Assembly: GCF_000403435.2 (NCBI RefSeq)
Contig: NZ_KE159703.1
Span: 270,765 to 334,764, forward strand
DNA: 64,000 nucleotides
Direction: 5' to 3'
DNA from: Oscillibacter sp. 1-3
Lineage (GTDB): Bacteria; Bacillota; Clostridia; Oscillospirales; Oscillospiraceae
Made by a program: the position numbers and the translations under genes. How positions within the stretch are numbered: position 1 is the first letter of the stretch; each line of letters starts with the position of its first letter. Under the pieces are notes generated by a model. The model searched no databases, was not told the origin of the DNA, and saw only the letters and a list, made by a program, of their open reading frames with translations. Shown piece by piece: positions 23,557 to 32,169 of this stretch.

Positions 23557-24267
23557 TCAGCCGCCCAAGTAAGCCTTCTTGATGGCCGGGGAGGCCAGCA
23601 GCTCCGCGCCGGTGCCGGAGGTGACCACCTTGCCGGTTTCCAGCACGTAGCCCCGGTCCGCCACGGACAGCGCCGCCTGAGCATTCTGTTCCACCAGCAG
23701 AATAGTAGTGCCCGCGTCGTGGAGATTTTTGATGATCTCAAAGATCTGCTCCACCAGAATGGGAGCCAGGCCCATGGAGGGCTCATCCAGCATCAGCAGC
23801 TTCGGGCGGCTCATCAGCGCCCGGCCCATGGCCAGCATCTGCTGCTCGCCGCCGGACAGGGTGCCCGCCACCTGCCTGCGCCGCTCCTTCAGGCGGGGAA
23901 ACTGGTCGTAGACCTTCTCCAGGTCCGCCGGGTCAGGCTTGCCGCCGCGGGTGTAGGCCCCCATCTCCAGGTTCTCCTGGGTGGTCATCTGCAAAAAGAT
24001 GCGCCGTCCCTCCGGCACCAGGGCCAGCCCCCGGGAGACCACCTTGTGGGCCGGGACCTTCCCCAGGTCCTCACCCAGGAAGGTGACGGAGCCGGTCTTG
24101 CTCCGCAGGAGGCCCGAGATGGTGTTCAGCGTGGTGGACTTGCCCGCGCCGTTGGCGCCAATCAGCGTGACGATCTCCCCCTGGGAGACCTCGAAGGACA
24201 CGCCCTTGATGGCGTGAATGCTGCCGTAGTAGACGTTGATATTGTCGACTTTCAGAATCGTTTCCAT
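23557..24267 (-). CDS. livF: Branched-chain amino-acid ABC transporter ATPase LivF
   Basis: A 236-residue ATPase subunit on the cytosolic face. Seen: Walker A GANGAGKST, LivF-typical LVPEGRRIFLQMTTQENLEMGAY, signature LSGGEQQMLAMGRAL, Walker B LLMLDEPSMGLAP, H-loop LLVEQNAQAAL. The start at METILKV (24267) is used. It is last in livJHMGF, one base from livG. Confidence 0.94.
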   Translation of the reverse strand: METILKVDNINVYYGSIHAIKGVSFEVSQGEIVTLIGANGAGKSTTLNTISGLLRSKTGSVTFLGEDLGKVPAHKVVSRGLALVPEGRRIFLQMTTQENLEMGAYTRGGKPDPADLEKVYDQFPRLKERRRQVAGTLSGGEQQMLAMGRALMSRPKLLMLDEPSMGLAPILVEQIFEIIKNLHDAGTTILLVEQNAQAALSVADRGYVLETGKVVTSGTGAELLASPAIKKAYLGG

Positions 24268-24268
24268 G

Positions 24269-25102
24269 TCACGCCTCCTTCTGCTTGCCAAGGTACGCCT
24301 CGATGACCTTCGGGTTCTTCTGGATGTCCTCCGGGCTGCCCTTGGCGATGACCCGGCCGAAGTTCAGCACGCAGATGCCCTCGCAGATGTTCATCACCAG
24401 GTTCATGTCGTGCTCAATCAGCAGTACGGCGATCTGGAAGGTGTCCCGGATCTTGCGGATGTTCTCCATCAGCTCCGCCGTCTCCGAGGGATTCATGCCC
24501 GCCGCCGGCTCATCCAGCAGCAGCAGCGAGGGATTGGTGGCCAGGGCCCGGACGATCTCCAGCCGGCGCTGGGCGCCGTAGGGCAGGGAGCCGGCCTTCA
24601 CGTCCGCCAGATCCTCCATATTGAAAAGGGACAAAAGCTCCAGCGCCCGCTCGTGGGCCACCTTCTCCTCCTTCCAGTAGCCCGGCAGGCGGAAAATGCC
24701 GCTCCACATGCTGTAGCGCATCTGGGTGTCCATACCCACCTTCACGTTGTCCTCCACGCTCAGGTCCTGGAAGAGGCGGATGTTCTGGAAGGTCCGGGCG
24801 ATGCCCGCCCGGTTGACCTTCATGGTGTCCATGCCGTGGGTGTCGGTGCCGTCCAGCAGGATGGTGCCCTTGGTGGGCTGGTAGACCTTGGTTAAAAGGT
24901 TAAAGACCGTGGTCTTGCCCGCGCCGTTGGGGCCGATAAGGCCGGCGATCTCCGTGCGGCCGATGGTGAGGTTAAAGTCCTCCACGGCTTTCAGTCCGCC
25001 GAAGGTGATCCCTAGGCTGATGCACTCCAGAATGGGGCGCTTGCCGATGTCCCGGTCGGGGATCATGCTGCCGGAGGGGACGGGAACGAGTTTTGAGAGC
25101 AT
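24269..25102 (-). CDS. livG: Branched-chain amino-acid ABC transporter ATPase LivG
   Basis: 277 residues. Seen: Walker A GPNGAGKTT, LivG-typical GIARTFQNIRLF, signature SLPYGAQRRLEIVRAL (LPYGAQ in place of LSGGQ, usual for LivG), Walker B LLLLDEPAAGMNPSE, H-loop LLIEHDMNLVM. It pairs with LivF as the ATPase dimer. One-base gap to livM; the first 20 residues are a short extension. Confidence 0.94.
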   Translation of the reverse strand: MLSKLVPVPSGSMIPDRDIGKRPILECISLGITFGGLKAVEDFNLTIGRTEIAGLIGPNGAGKTTVFNLLTKVYQPTKGTILLDGTDTHGMDTMKVNRAGIARTFQNIRLFQDLSVEDNVKVGMDTQMRYSMWSGIFRLPGYWKEEKVAHERALELLSLFNMEDLADVKAGSLPYGAQRRLEIVRALATNPSLLLLDEPAAGMNPSETAELMENIRKIRDTFQIAVLLIEHDMNLVMNICEGICVLNFGRVIAKGSPEDIQKNPKVIEAYLGKQKEA

Positions 25103-25103
25103 G

Positions 25104-26177
25104 TCAGGCGGCCTCCTTTCTGTGGGATCTGCGGGGCTTGAGCCGGCCCAGGAAATTCTTGAGGGTGGGGTTGTTGGTGGCCAGCATCACCAGGATCAGC
25201 ACAATGGCGTACACCAGCATCCGGTAGTCGGAGAACTGGCGCAGGGCCTCCGGCAGGATATAAAGGACGGCGGCGGCAATGATGGAGCCCCAGATGCTGC
25301 CAAGGCCCCCCAGCACCACGTAGACCAGCACCAGAATGGAGGTGTTGAAGTCAAACTTGCTGGCGGCCAGGCTGCTGTAATTCAGGCCGTACAGCGCGCC
25401 GGCCGCGCCCGCCAGGGCGGCGGAGGTGATGAAGGCGATCATCTTGTATTTGGTGACATTGACGCCGATGCTCTCGGCGGCGATGCGGTTGTCCCGGATG
25501 GCCATGACCGCCCGGCCGGCGCGGCTGCGCACCAGGTTCAGCACGATCACAAGCGTCAGCATCACCAGAATGAACCCGGCGCCGAAGGAGGCCAGCTTCT
25601 CCGTGCCTGTGGCGCCCTGGGCGCCCTTGATGATGGCGGTGCCGGCGGGGGTCATGCCCAGATCGTCGATGGTCAAGGTGCCGCTGATGTTGAAGGCCAT
25701 GTGGAGGCCGTTTTCATCACAGCCCACCAGAAGGCAGTTGATGAGCTCCTTGATGATCTCGCCGAAGGCTAGGGTGACAATGGCCAGATAGTCTCCCCGG
25801 AGCCGCAGCACGGGGACGCCCACCACGAAGCCCGCCAGGGCGGCGAAGGCCGCGCCCACCGCAATGGCAATCACCAGCCGGGCCCAGCCGAAGGGGACGG
25901 CGTTCTGCAGGCTCATGGCGGCGATGACGCCGGAGAAGGCGCCCACGCTCATAAAGCCCGCATGGCCCAGGGACAGCTCGCCCAGAATGCCCACCGTCAG
26001 GTTCAGGGACACCGCCATGACGATGTAGCAGCAGATGGGCACCAGCATGCCCGTTAGGGAGCGGTTCAAAAAGCCGCCGCTTTTGAGCAGGGAGACGATT
26101 ATGAAGGCGGCGATGACGCCCAGATAGGTGGCAAAATCCACTTTTGCAGTGGTTTTCAGCGCTTTTAGCTTTTTCAT
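25104..26177 (-). CDS. livM: Branched-chain amino-acid ABC transporter permease LivM
   Basis: A 357-residue permease with about 9-10 membrane helices. The family segments SLNLTVGILGELSLGHAGFMSVGAF and RGDYLAIVTLAFGEII, and the coupling region AIRDNRIAAESIGVNV, are present. It ends in a basic tail (RLKPRRSHRKEAA). It forms the membrane channel with LivH. Confidence 0.93.
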   Translation of the reverse strand: MKKLKALKTTAKVDFATYLGVIAAFIIVSLLKSGGFLNRSLTGMLVPICCYIVMAVSLNLTVGILGELSLGHAGFMSVGAFSGVIAAMSLQNAVPFGWARLVIAIAVGAAFAALAGFVVGVPVLRLRGDYLAIVTLAFGEIIKELINCLLVGCDENGLHMAFNISGTLTIDDLGMTPAGTAIIKGAQGATGTEKLASFGAGFILVMLTLVIVLNLVRSRAGRAVMAIRDNRIAAESIGVNVTKYKMIAFITSAALAGAAGALYGLNYSSLAASKFDFNTSILVLVYVVLGGLGSIWGSIIAAAVLYILPEALRQFSDYRMLVYAIVLILVMLATNNPTLKNFLGRLKPRRSHRKEAA

Positions 26178-26186
26178 ACCGCCACC

Positions 26187-27065
26187 TCAGACTTTCTCAG
26201 GCACATATTTGCCCAAAAGACCCGCCGGGCGTACCAGCAGCACGATAATCAACACGGCAAAGACGATGGAGTTGGCCAGCTGCATGGAGATGTAGGCCTT
26301 GGCCATGGCCTCGATGATGCCCAGCAGCAGTCCGCCCAGAAAGGCCCCGGGAATGGACCCGATGCCGCCGAACACCGCCGCGGTAAAGGCCTTGATGCCG
26401 GGCATGGAGCCGGTGGTGGGCATGAGGGTGGAGTTGTAGGAACAAAGCAGCACGCCGGCGATGGCCGCCAGGGCGGAGCCGATGGCAAAGGTCATGGAGA
26501 TGGTGCGGTTGACGTCGATGCCCATCAGCTGGGCCGCGCCCTTGTCCTCGGAGCAGGCCCGCATGGCCTTGCCCATCTTGGTCTTGCTGGTAAAGAGGGT
26601 CAGGGCGATCATGATGACGATGCAGGCCGCGACGGTCATCAGGGACACGTAGGGGATGGACAGCTGCCCGTCAAAGAGCTTCCAGGTGTCCGGAGCCACG
26701 GAGGGGTAGACCCGGGGATTGGCCCCCCAGATCTGTAGGGCGGCGTTCTGGAGGAAGTAGCTGACGCCGATGGCGGTAATCAGCACCGCCAGGGAGGGGG
26801 CGCCCCGCAGGGGCTTGTAGGCAAGGCCCTCAATGAGAATGCCCAGCACGGTGCATACCACCATGGCCAGAAGCGTGGCCACCACGCCGTTGACCCCCAG
26901 GGAGGTCATGGCGATCAGGGAGATGTAGCCGCCGATCATGATAACATCGCCGTGGGCGAAGTTCAGCATTTTGGCGATGCCGTAGACCATGGTATAGCCC
27001 AGGGCGATGATGGCGTAGATGCTCCCCAGGCTGATCCCGCTGATCAGGTAGGAGAGAAATTCCAT
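26187..27065 (-). CDS. livH: Branched-chain amino-acid ABC transporter permease LivH
   Basis: A 292-residue permease with about 8 membrane helices. Seen: GISLGSIYAIIALGYTMVYGIAKMLNFAHGDVIMIGGY, RACSEDKGAAQLMGI coupling loop and AAVFGGIGSIPGAFLGGLLLG. The start at 27065 follows GGAAGG. The 158-base gap to livJ contains a hairpin, common where the binding protein needs to be made in excess. Confidence 0.93.
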   Translation of the reverse strand: MEFLSYLISGISLGSIYAIIALGYTMVYGIAKMLNFAHGDVIMIGGYISLIAMTSLGVNGVVATLLAMVVCTVLGILIEGLAYKPLRGAPSLAVLITAIGVSYFLQNAALQIWGANPRVYPSVAPDTWKLFDGQLSIPYVSLMTVAACIVIMIALTLFTSKTKMGKAMRACSEDKGAAQLMGIDVNRTISMTFAIGSALAAIAGVLLCSYNSTLMPTTGSMPGIKAFTAAVFGGIGSIPGAFLGGLLLGIIEAMAKAYISMQLANSIVFAVLIIVLLVRPAGLLGKYVPEKV

Positions 27066-27161
27066 AGTATCAACCTTCCTTTTCTCATACTTCACCCATG
27101 GCAAAAACAGGGACAGCGGCGACCGCTGCCGCCGTTTTCGCCATGGCTGGCGCTTCGGCGC

Positions 27162-27188
27162 CCGCCGGGAGACATAGCCTCCCGGCGG
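27162..27188 (-). other. Intercistronic hairpin livJ-livH
   Basis: CCGCCGGGAG pairs with CTCCCGGCGG around 7 bases. No T run; probably protects the livJ message. Confidence 0.55.
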
Positions 27189-27223
27189 ACCGCCTGTGGT
27201 TAAAGCAGATGAGGCCGCTGGGG

Positions 27224-28444
27224 TCAGGGAGTGACGTACACGCCGTCCTTGATGACCACGGCCATGGGGGCCTTGGAGACCTCGCCGCTCTCGGCCCAGG
27301 TCATGCCCTGGCCGGTGAGGCCGTCCACGGTGATGGTGGGCATCACGGCCACGATGGCCTCGCAGATCTCCTCGGCGGACATGTCGCCGGAGCAGCCCGC
27401 GGCCTGGAGGGCCTCGTAGATGATATACACGGCGTCATAGCCGTCGGCGGCAAACTGGTTGGGGGTCTCGCCGTGGAGCTCGTTGTACTTGGCCACGAAG
27501 CTCTGGGTGCGCTGGTCGTCGGCGTCGGCGGAGAAGGGGGTCAGCAGCATGACGCCCTCGGCCAGGGAGGTGTCAAAGCCGGGCATTGCCAGGATGCCGT
27601 CCATGCCGTCCACGCCGAAGAAGGTGGGGGCGTAGCCCATGCCCTTGGCCTGGTTCAGGATGACGGCGTTGGGCTGGTAGTAGGTGGGCAGGAAGATCAG
27701 ATCAGCGCCGGAGGACTGGGCGGCGGTCAGCTGCACGGAGAAGTCGCTCTGGGTGTCCTTGGTGAAGGTGCCCTCGCTGACGATCTCCAGGCCCACCTTG
27801 CCGGCCTCGGCCACGAAGGTGTCCCGGATGCCCTGGGAGTAGGCGTCGTCGTTGCGGTAGATGATGCCTACCTTGGCGCCGGGCATGTTCTGGGAGATAT
27901 AGTCGGCGGAGCCCACGCCCTGGTTGGGATCGGTGAAGCAGACCTGGAACATGTTGTCCTTGCCGCTGATGACGTCGGTGGAGGAGGCGGAGGGAGTCAG
28001 GGCGAACACGCGGTCATTGTAGACCTCGGCGGACACGGCGATGGCGGCGCCGGTGGTGACGGGGCCCACCAGGACCTGCATGCCCCAGTCCATCAGGGTG
28101 TTGTAGGCGTTGACGGAGGTCTCGCCGTCGGCCACGTCGTCCTCGGCCTTGAACTCAATCTGGATGCCGCCCAGGGCGTTGATCTCGTCCACGGCGATCT
28201 GGGCGCCGTTCATGGCAGCGTTGCCGTAGATGGCGGCGTCGCCGGTCAGGGGGCCCACGCCGCCCAGCTTGAAGGTGCCGCTGGCGCTGCCGCCGGAGGG
28301 GGCGTCGCCGGAGGGCTGGTTGTTGTCGGTGGAGGCGGGGGGAGTGTCATTGGCGGGGGTGCCGCTGCCGCCGTTGCCGCCGCAGGCGGCCAGGCTCAGT
28401 ACCATGGCCAGGGCCAGCAGAATGCCAAAAAACTTCTTCATCAT
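27224..28444 (-). CDS. livJ: Branched-chain amino-acid ABC transporter substrate-binding lipoprotein
   Basis: 406 residues. Signal peptide MMKKFFGILLALAMVLSLAAC with the lipidated Cys at 21, then a Gly/Asn/Pro/Ser-rich linker and a Peripla_BP_6 fold (FKLGGVGPLTGDAAIYGNAAMNGAQIAVDEIN, DVISGKDNMFQVCFTDPNQG, VGIIYRNDDAYSQGI). It captures Leu, Ile or Val outside the cell. AAGGAG lies 5 bases before the first ATG. It is first in the liv operon and lies directly after an attenuator-type terminator and leader gene. Confidence 0.92.
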   Translation of the reverse strand: MMKKFFGILLALAMVLSLAACGGNGGSGTPANDTPPASTDNNQPSGDAPSGGSASGTFKLGGVGPLTGDAAIYGNAAMNGAQIAVDEINALGGIQIEFKAEDDVADGETSVNAYNTLMDWGMQVLVGPVTTGAAIAVSAEVYNDRVFALTPSASSTDVISGKDNMFQVCFTDPNQGVGSADYISQNMPGAKVGIIYRNDDAYSQGIRDTFVAEAGKVGLEIVSEGTFTKDTQSDFSVQLTAAQSSGADLIFLPTYYQPNAVILNQAKGMGYAPTFFGVDGMDGILAMPGFDTSLAEGVMLLTPFSADADDQRTQSFVAKYNELHGETPNQFAADGYDAVYIIYEALQAAGCSGDMSAEEICEAIVAVMPTITVDGLTGQGMTWAESGEVSKAPMAVVIKDGVYVTP

Positions 28445-28483
28445 ACTTTCTCCTTTTAATTTACATTGGATGTTTTGATATAT

Positions 28484-28516
28484 AAAAAAGCGGCTCCGCC
28501 ACAAGAGCGGTGCCGC
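28484..28516 (-). terminator. Attenuator terminator before livJ
   Basis: Minus strand: GCGGC-CCGC / GCGG-GCCGC stem (28516-28490) followed by TTTTTT (28489-28484). Its central part (28511-28497) can instead pair with 28557-28546, which overlaps the leader stop codon. Confidence 0.85.
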
Positions 28517-28543
28517 ATTGCTGTCCGTTTTACGGAACGCGAC

Positions 28544-28801
28544 TTACCTCTTGGGCGTAATTCGATGGAAAACCGGCAGAACCAGAACAGCCAGTACCAG
28601 GGAATTGGACAGGCCGCCCAGAATTACCAGGGAAATTACAACAAAAATGGACGCCAGAATCATGGCGTCCAGAATGTTGATAATAGCGCGGAAAGCGGCG
28701 CGCGCGCAGGTGCAATGCGTATGAGAAGCAGAGGCGTCCATGGAGCCGGCGGACGCCCGAAGAGACATCATATCCATGCTGTACATACCCATAGCGGTCA
28801 T
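28544..28801 (-). CDS. Ile/Leu/Val-rich leader peptide of the liv operon (probable attenuator)
   Basis: 85 codons with a good ribosome site (AAAGGAG, 7 bases before the ATG). The first half is Met/Ser/Ala-rich with HTHCTC. The last 47 residues contain 24 Ile, Leu or Val (for example ILASIFVVISLVILGGL). The stop codon is inside a strand that can pair with the downstream terminator, and the terminator precedes livJ. This is the arrangement of classical leader-peptide attenuation, as in E. coli ilv leaders, though much longer. A small membrane protein is the alternative, because such a composition also forms a helix pair. Confidence 0.72.
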   Translation of the reverse strand: MTAMGMYSMDMMSLRASAGSMDASASHTHCTCARAAFRAIINILDAMILASIFVVISLVILGGLSNSLVLAVLVLPVFHRITPKR

Positions 28802-28843
28802 AGCCCGGCTCCTTTCTGAAAACTTCTGTTTCATTTTTCTCAT

Positions 28844-28872
28844 ATTGTACAGAAGCGCAGGGCAGAAGTCAA
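28844..28872 (-). promoter_or_regulatory. Promoter of the liv leader-operon
   Basis: Minus strand: TTGACT (28872-28867), 17-base spacer, TACAAT (28849-28844); transcript would start about 35 bases before the leader ATG. Confidence 0.8.
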
Positions 28873-28919
28873 TGGGCGTTTTTGTTAGAACTTTTCCGGA
28901 GAGGGCGGACTATTTCTGT

Positions 28920-29139
28920 ATAATTAGTTCATAAACCGGCGGAAAATGAGAAATGATTCCGCAGGATGAGAAAAAGTTCCAATTTTTCCCGGAAGCGGCG
29001 GGATCTCAGGGGGATGGCCCGCAGAGGGCTGCGGGCCCCACAGATCTACCAGTAGAGCTCCGGTGGGACCCGGCTCCCTGACCAGGCCAACTCCCCCGCA
29101 AATGCGCATGTGCCGGGAAACAGGCGGACGCACCCGCCC
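28920..29139. other. Intergenic region with short hairpins, no gene
   Basis: Between divergent promoters. GGCCCGC-AGAGGGCT-GCGGGCC (about 29018-29038) and other GC hairpins are present, but no convincing reading frame or known RNA. Confidence 0.4.
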
Positions 29140-29168
29140 TTGTAAGCTGGGAAAAAACAGGTTATAAT
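29140..29168 (+). promoter_or_regulatory. Promoter of the DUF2974 gene
   Basis: TTGTAA (29140-29145), 17-base spacer, TATAAT (29163-29168). Confidence 0.75.
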
Positions 29169-29199
29169 AGAAAAAATAACCATAGAGAAGGAGCGTACT

Positions 29200-30372
29200 A
29201 TGGCGAATCTGATGGACTATCTGGACTGGCGGGGGGACCTGACGTTGGACCAGGCACCCTTCAACGAGGTGGACAACCTGATTTTGGCGGAGCTGTCCTT
29301 TGTGGATTTCCAGGGCATCGTCCCCGGCGTCGGAGAGGGGGAGGGCGTGCCCCTGGCGGAGGCGGGGGAGGCCTTCTTTGCCCGCTTCCCGGAGGGGGAG
29401 AAGATCGACATGGGCGTGCTGGTGCCCGACGTCATCCCGGAAATGCTGGGGAAGATGGCCGCCTCCCGCCGCTTCGGATCAGTGAAGCTCAACTGCTTTA
29501 CAGACCACCTGGACGTGGGGAGGGGGGAGCAGTTCGCGGCGCTGACCATCGAGACCGGGGACGGCCTTTTGTACCTCTCCTTCCGGGGCACGGACGACAC
29601 CCTGGCGGGGTGGAAGGAGGACTTCGAGCTGGCCTGCATGCCGGAGGTGCCCGCCCAGAAGAAGGCCCTCCGCTACGTCCGGGACGTGGCGAAGCAGTAC
29701 CCCCGCCGGCGCCTGCGGCTGGGGGGCCACTCCAAGGGCGGGAATCTGGCGGTGTACGCCGGGGTGTTCTGCCCGGCGGCGGTCCAGCGGCGGATCGAGG
29801 CCGTCTGGTCCAACGACGGCCCCGGTTTCCATGAGGACCTGCTGGACCTGCCGGAGCACCGGCGGGTGGCGGAGCGCATTTACTCCATCGTGCCAAAGTC
29901 CTCGGTGGTGGGGATGCTCCTGGAGCACGAGGAGGACTACGCCGTGGTGGACAGTGACCAGCTGGGCTTCATGCAGCACGACGGCTTTTCCTGGCAGGTC
30001 ATGGGGGACCACTTCGTCACCCTCCGCCAGGTGACCCGCCAGGCCCGCCTCAGCGACATGGCGCTGAGGGAGTGGGTCCGCGCCATGCCGGTGGAGCGGC
30101 GGGAGAAATTCGTCGCCGCCCTGTTTGACGTGCTCTCCGCCTCCGGCGCGGTGACGCTGAAGGATTTGAAGGCGGACTCCTTCAAGGCGGCGGGGGCCAT
30201 GGTGAAGGCCATGAAGGACCTGGACAAGGAGACGAGGGACGGCCTTTTGAATTTCGTAGGACTGCTCTTTAAGAGCAACCTGCTCATGACCCTGGAGGGG
30301 ATTCAGGAGGAGACGGAGAAGCGGCGGGCCGTGCGGAAAAAGGCGGCGAAGAAGAAAGAGGAAGAGGCGTAG
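29200..30372 (+). CDS. Mbeg1-like DUF2974 protein, alpha/beta hydrolase fold
   Basis: 390 residues. N-terminal MANLMDYLDWRGDLTLDQAPFNEVDNLILAELSFVDF is typical of DUF2974. The hydrolase core has YLSFRGTDDTLAGWKEDFELA (oxyanion strand) and GGHSKGGNLAVYA with nucleophile Ser178, then a probable Asp/His region (QLGFMQHDGFSW). The C-terminus is a charged, Lys-rich tail. Cytosolic, no signal peptide. Substrate unknown; lipase-like activity is an inference from the motif. Own promoter and terminator. Confidence 0.82.
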   Translation: MANLMDYLDWRGDLTLDQAPFNEVDNLILAELSFVDFQGIVPGVGEGEGVPLAEAGEAFFARFPEGEKIDMGVLVPDVIPEMLGKMAASRRFGSVKLNCFTDHLDVGRGEQFAALTIETGDGLLYLSFRGTDDTLAGWKEDFELACMPEVPAQKKALRYVRDVAKQYPRRRLRLGGHSKGGNLAVYAGVFCPAAVQRRIEAVWSNDGPGFHEDLLDLPEHRRVAERIYSIVPKSSVVGMLLEHEEDYAVVDSDQLGFMQHDGFSWQVMGDHFVTLRQVTRQARLSDMALREWVRAMPVERREKFVAALFDVLSASGAVTLKDLKADSFKAAGAMVKAMKDLDKETRDGLLNFVGLLFKSNLLMTLEGIQEETEKRRAVRKKAAKKKEEEA

Positions 30373-30411
30373 AAAAAACCTTGGATGGGCGCGGCCCATC
30401 CAAGGTTTTTT
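30373..30411. terminator. Bidirectional terminator
   Basis: AAAAAACCTTGGATGGGC pairs with its complement almost without loop; T/A tracts on both sides serve the convergent genes. Confidence 0.9.
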
Positions 30412-30417
30412 ATGGGT

Positions 30418-31554
30418 TCAGTTCAGCGGAAAGGACTGCCTCTCCTCCTTGTACCGGCGCTCCAGCGACGCGGCCCGCGTGAGATCCACGGGCACAGGCC
30501 AGCGGTACTTTGTGGCCCTTTGCCCGCCGGGGAGGTTATCATATACGGCCCCCTGGGGGTCTGCCCGGAGCTCCGAGCCGTCCTCCATGACCAGATACCA
30601 CAGGCCCGGCGGAGGAAACAGCCGCGTGGTCTGCTCCGGGTCCGACCAGAGGATCGTAAAGCCAGTGGGGGTCACCCGGATGTCCTGAAAGGCCATCGTC
30701 TCCCTGGCCGGCGGGTCCATGGCAAGGGATTCCCCATAGGTGACACTGCGGTTGAGGGGGACCACGCCCGGGGCCTGGCCGGGACCGGCGGCCTTGGTCT
30801 GGGAGGGCGGCGGCTCCATGGCGGGCAGGGAGAACGCCAGCTCCCAGGGGCCTCCCGGCACAGGGACCGTTGTGTCGCAGGAGGTGATTCCCATCTCCAG
30901 GCCGGACAGCTCCATCGTCACCGCCGCGGCCTCCAGCAGCGAACGGTTCCCCTTGAGGGGCTGGTACTCCATGAGGAGCATCATGGCGCCGTCCGCCCGG
31001 ACGCCGGCCTGCTCCTCGCTGAGGCAATAGCCTGATTTTTCGCCCAATACCGCGGGGTCAAAGGCCAGCTCCACAGTTTCAAAAAGGCATCCTGCCGTGG
31101 CGTCTGAAGAGGGGCCGTCCTCCGGAAGCTCCCCGGCCTCTTTGAGCCTCGACTCCAGCTCCTCCCGGGAGGGGAGGTCCCCGCCGATCTCCAGCAGGAA
31201 CCAGATCACATTCTCCCCCCGGGTCACGGAGTCCACCGTCACGGTGACCCCGCCGGACCGGGCGCTGACCCCCACCGCGTCGCTCAGCTGGTCAATGAGC
31301 CCCAGCTGGTCCGTGTGGATGGGCCGCCCGGTCTCCGCCCTCCACTGCTGGCTGAACCACTGCCGGATGCCCGGCGCCGCCGCCGCCAGGGCTGTCCCCG
31401 CCAGCACCAGCACCACGATGGCCGCGATCAGCAGCATCCGGGGAATCTGCCGCTTTGCCGCTGCTCGCTCTTGTTTTGTCATGTTCAAAACCTCCTGTCT
31501 CAGCGCTTCGGAGGCATGAATTTCGTCAAAGGTCTTCCGATACAGATTATTCAT
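30418..31554 (-). CDS. DUF4179-type anti-sigma factor, membrane anchored
   Basis: 378 residues: a cytosolic N-terminus (MNNLYRKTFDEIHASEALRQEVLNM), the pattern of sigma-binding domains, one membrane span at about 40-60 (MLLIAAIVVLVLAGTALAAAA), and a large outside domain with beta-rich segments. It overlaps functionally with the sigma gene in front: its ribosome site GGAGGG lies in the last codons of the sigma gene. The N-terminus should hold the sigma factor until an envelope signal releases it. The signal is unknown. Confidence 0.78.
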   Translation of the reverse strand: MNNLYRKTFDEIHASEALRQEVLNMTKQERAAAKRQIPRMLLIAAIVVLVLAGTALAAAAPGIRQWFSQQWRAETGRPIHTDQLGLIDQLSDAVGVSARSGGVTVTVDSVTRGENVIWFLLEIGGDLPSREELESRLKEAGELPEDGPSSDATAGCLFETVELAFDPAVLGEKSGYCLSEEQAGVRADGAMMLLMEYQPLKGNRSLLEAAAVTMELSGLEMGITSCDTTVPVPGGPWELAFSLPAMEPPPSQTKAAGPGQAPGVVPLNRSVTYGESLAMDPPARETMAFQDIRVTPTGFTILWSDPEQTTRLFPPPGLWYLVMEDGSELRADPQGAVYDNLPGGQRATKYRWPVPVDLTRAASLERRYKEERQSFPLN

Positions 31555-31557
31555 TCC

Positions 31558-32025
31558 TCATCCCTCCGTCAGCGTCACTTTCAGCTTCCCCCTGGCCCGG
31601 GCCAGGCGGGTCTGCACGGTGGAGGCGTTCAGGCGCAGAAGCTCCCCGATCTCCGACACGGAGTACCCCTCATAGTAATAGAGGTACAGGGGCACCCGGT
31701 ACTTCCCCGGCAGGGCCATGACCTCCCGGTACACCGCCCGGCGCTCCTCATCGGAAAACGACGGCTCCGGGAGCTCCTCCAGGGGCACGGTGTGACGCCG
31801 CCAGGGGCTGCGGGCCATGTCCTTGCAGACGTTCAGCGTCACCCGGGCCAGCCAGCGGCGCAGGTGCTCGCTGTCCGCGAACTCCGTGTCCGACTGCCAG
31901 AGCTTCAGCATCACCGTCTGGGCGGCGTCCTCCGCGTCGGCGGGATTCCGGAACCAGTTCAGGGCGATGCGGTACACCATGTCCAGGTGCCGCTCCGCGG
32001 CAGCGGTAAAGGTATGCTCTGTCAT
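31558..32025 (-). CDS. ECF-type RNA polymerase sigma factor
   Basis: 155 residues. Region 2: AAERHLDMVYRIALNWFRNPADAEDAAQTVMLKLWQ; region 4: ALPGKYRVPLYLYYYEGYSVSEIGELLRLNASTVQTRLARARGKLK. No region 1 or 3, so the ECF group. The start at 32025 is 6 bases from AAGGAGG; the ATG one codon earlier is too close. Followed by its likely anti-sigma factor in the same operon. Target promoters were not identified. Confidence 0.9.
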   Translation of the reverse strand: MTEHTFTAAAERHLDMVYRIALNWFRNPADAEDAAQTVMLKLWQSDTEFADSEHLRRWLARVTLNVCKDMARSPWRRHTVPLEELPEPSFSDEERRAVYREVMALPGKYRVPLYLYYYEGYSVSEIGELLRLNASTVQTRLARARGKLKVTLTEG

Positions 32026-32107
32026 CATCCGCCTCCTTCACGAAAAGCTTTTCACTTATATAACGGCGCCGGACGGCGGATAATCTCATGTCTGTGATAA
32101 AATTTGT

Positions 32108-32145
32108 AAAAAACCGCCGCGGGCCCGTTTGGTCCGCGGCGGTTT
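32108..32145 (-). terminator. Terminator of the DUF362 gene
   Basis: Minus strand: AAACCGCCGCGG and its complement around 11 bases, then TTTTTT. Confidence 0.85.
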
Positions 32146-32169
32146 CGTTGTTCAGGGGTTCAGACGGGG

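Noticed and set aside
28919..28924. TATAAT suggesting a small RNA in 28.9-29.1 kb
   Set aside because: No acceptable -35 box at 16-18 bases and no terminator downstream on the plus strand.
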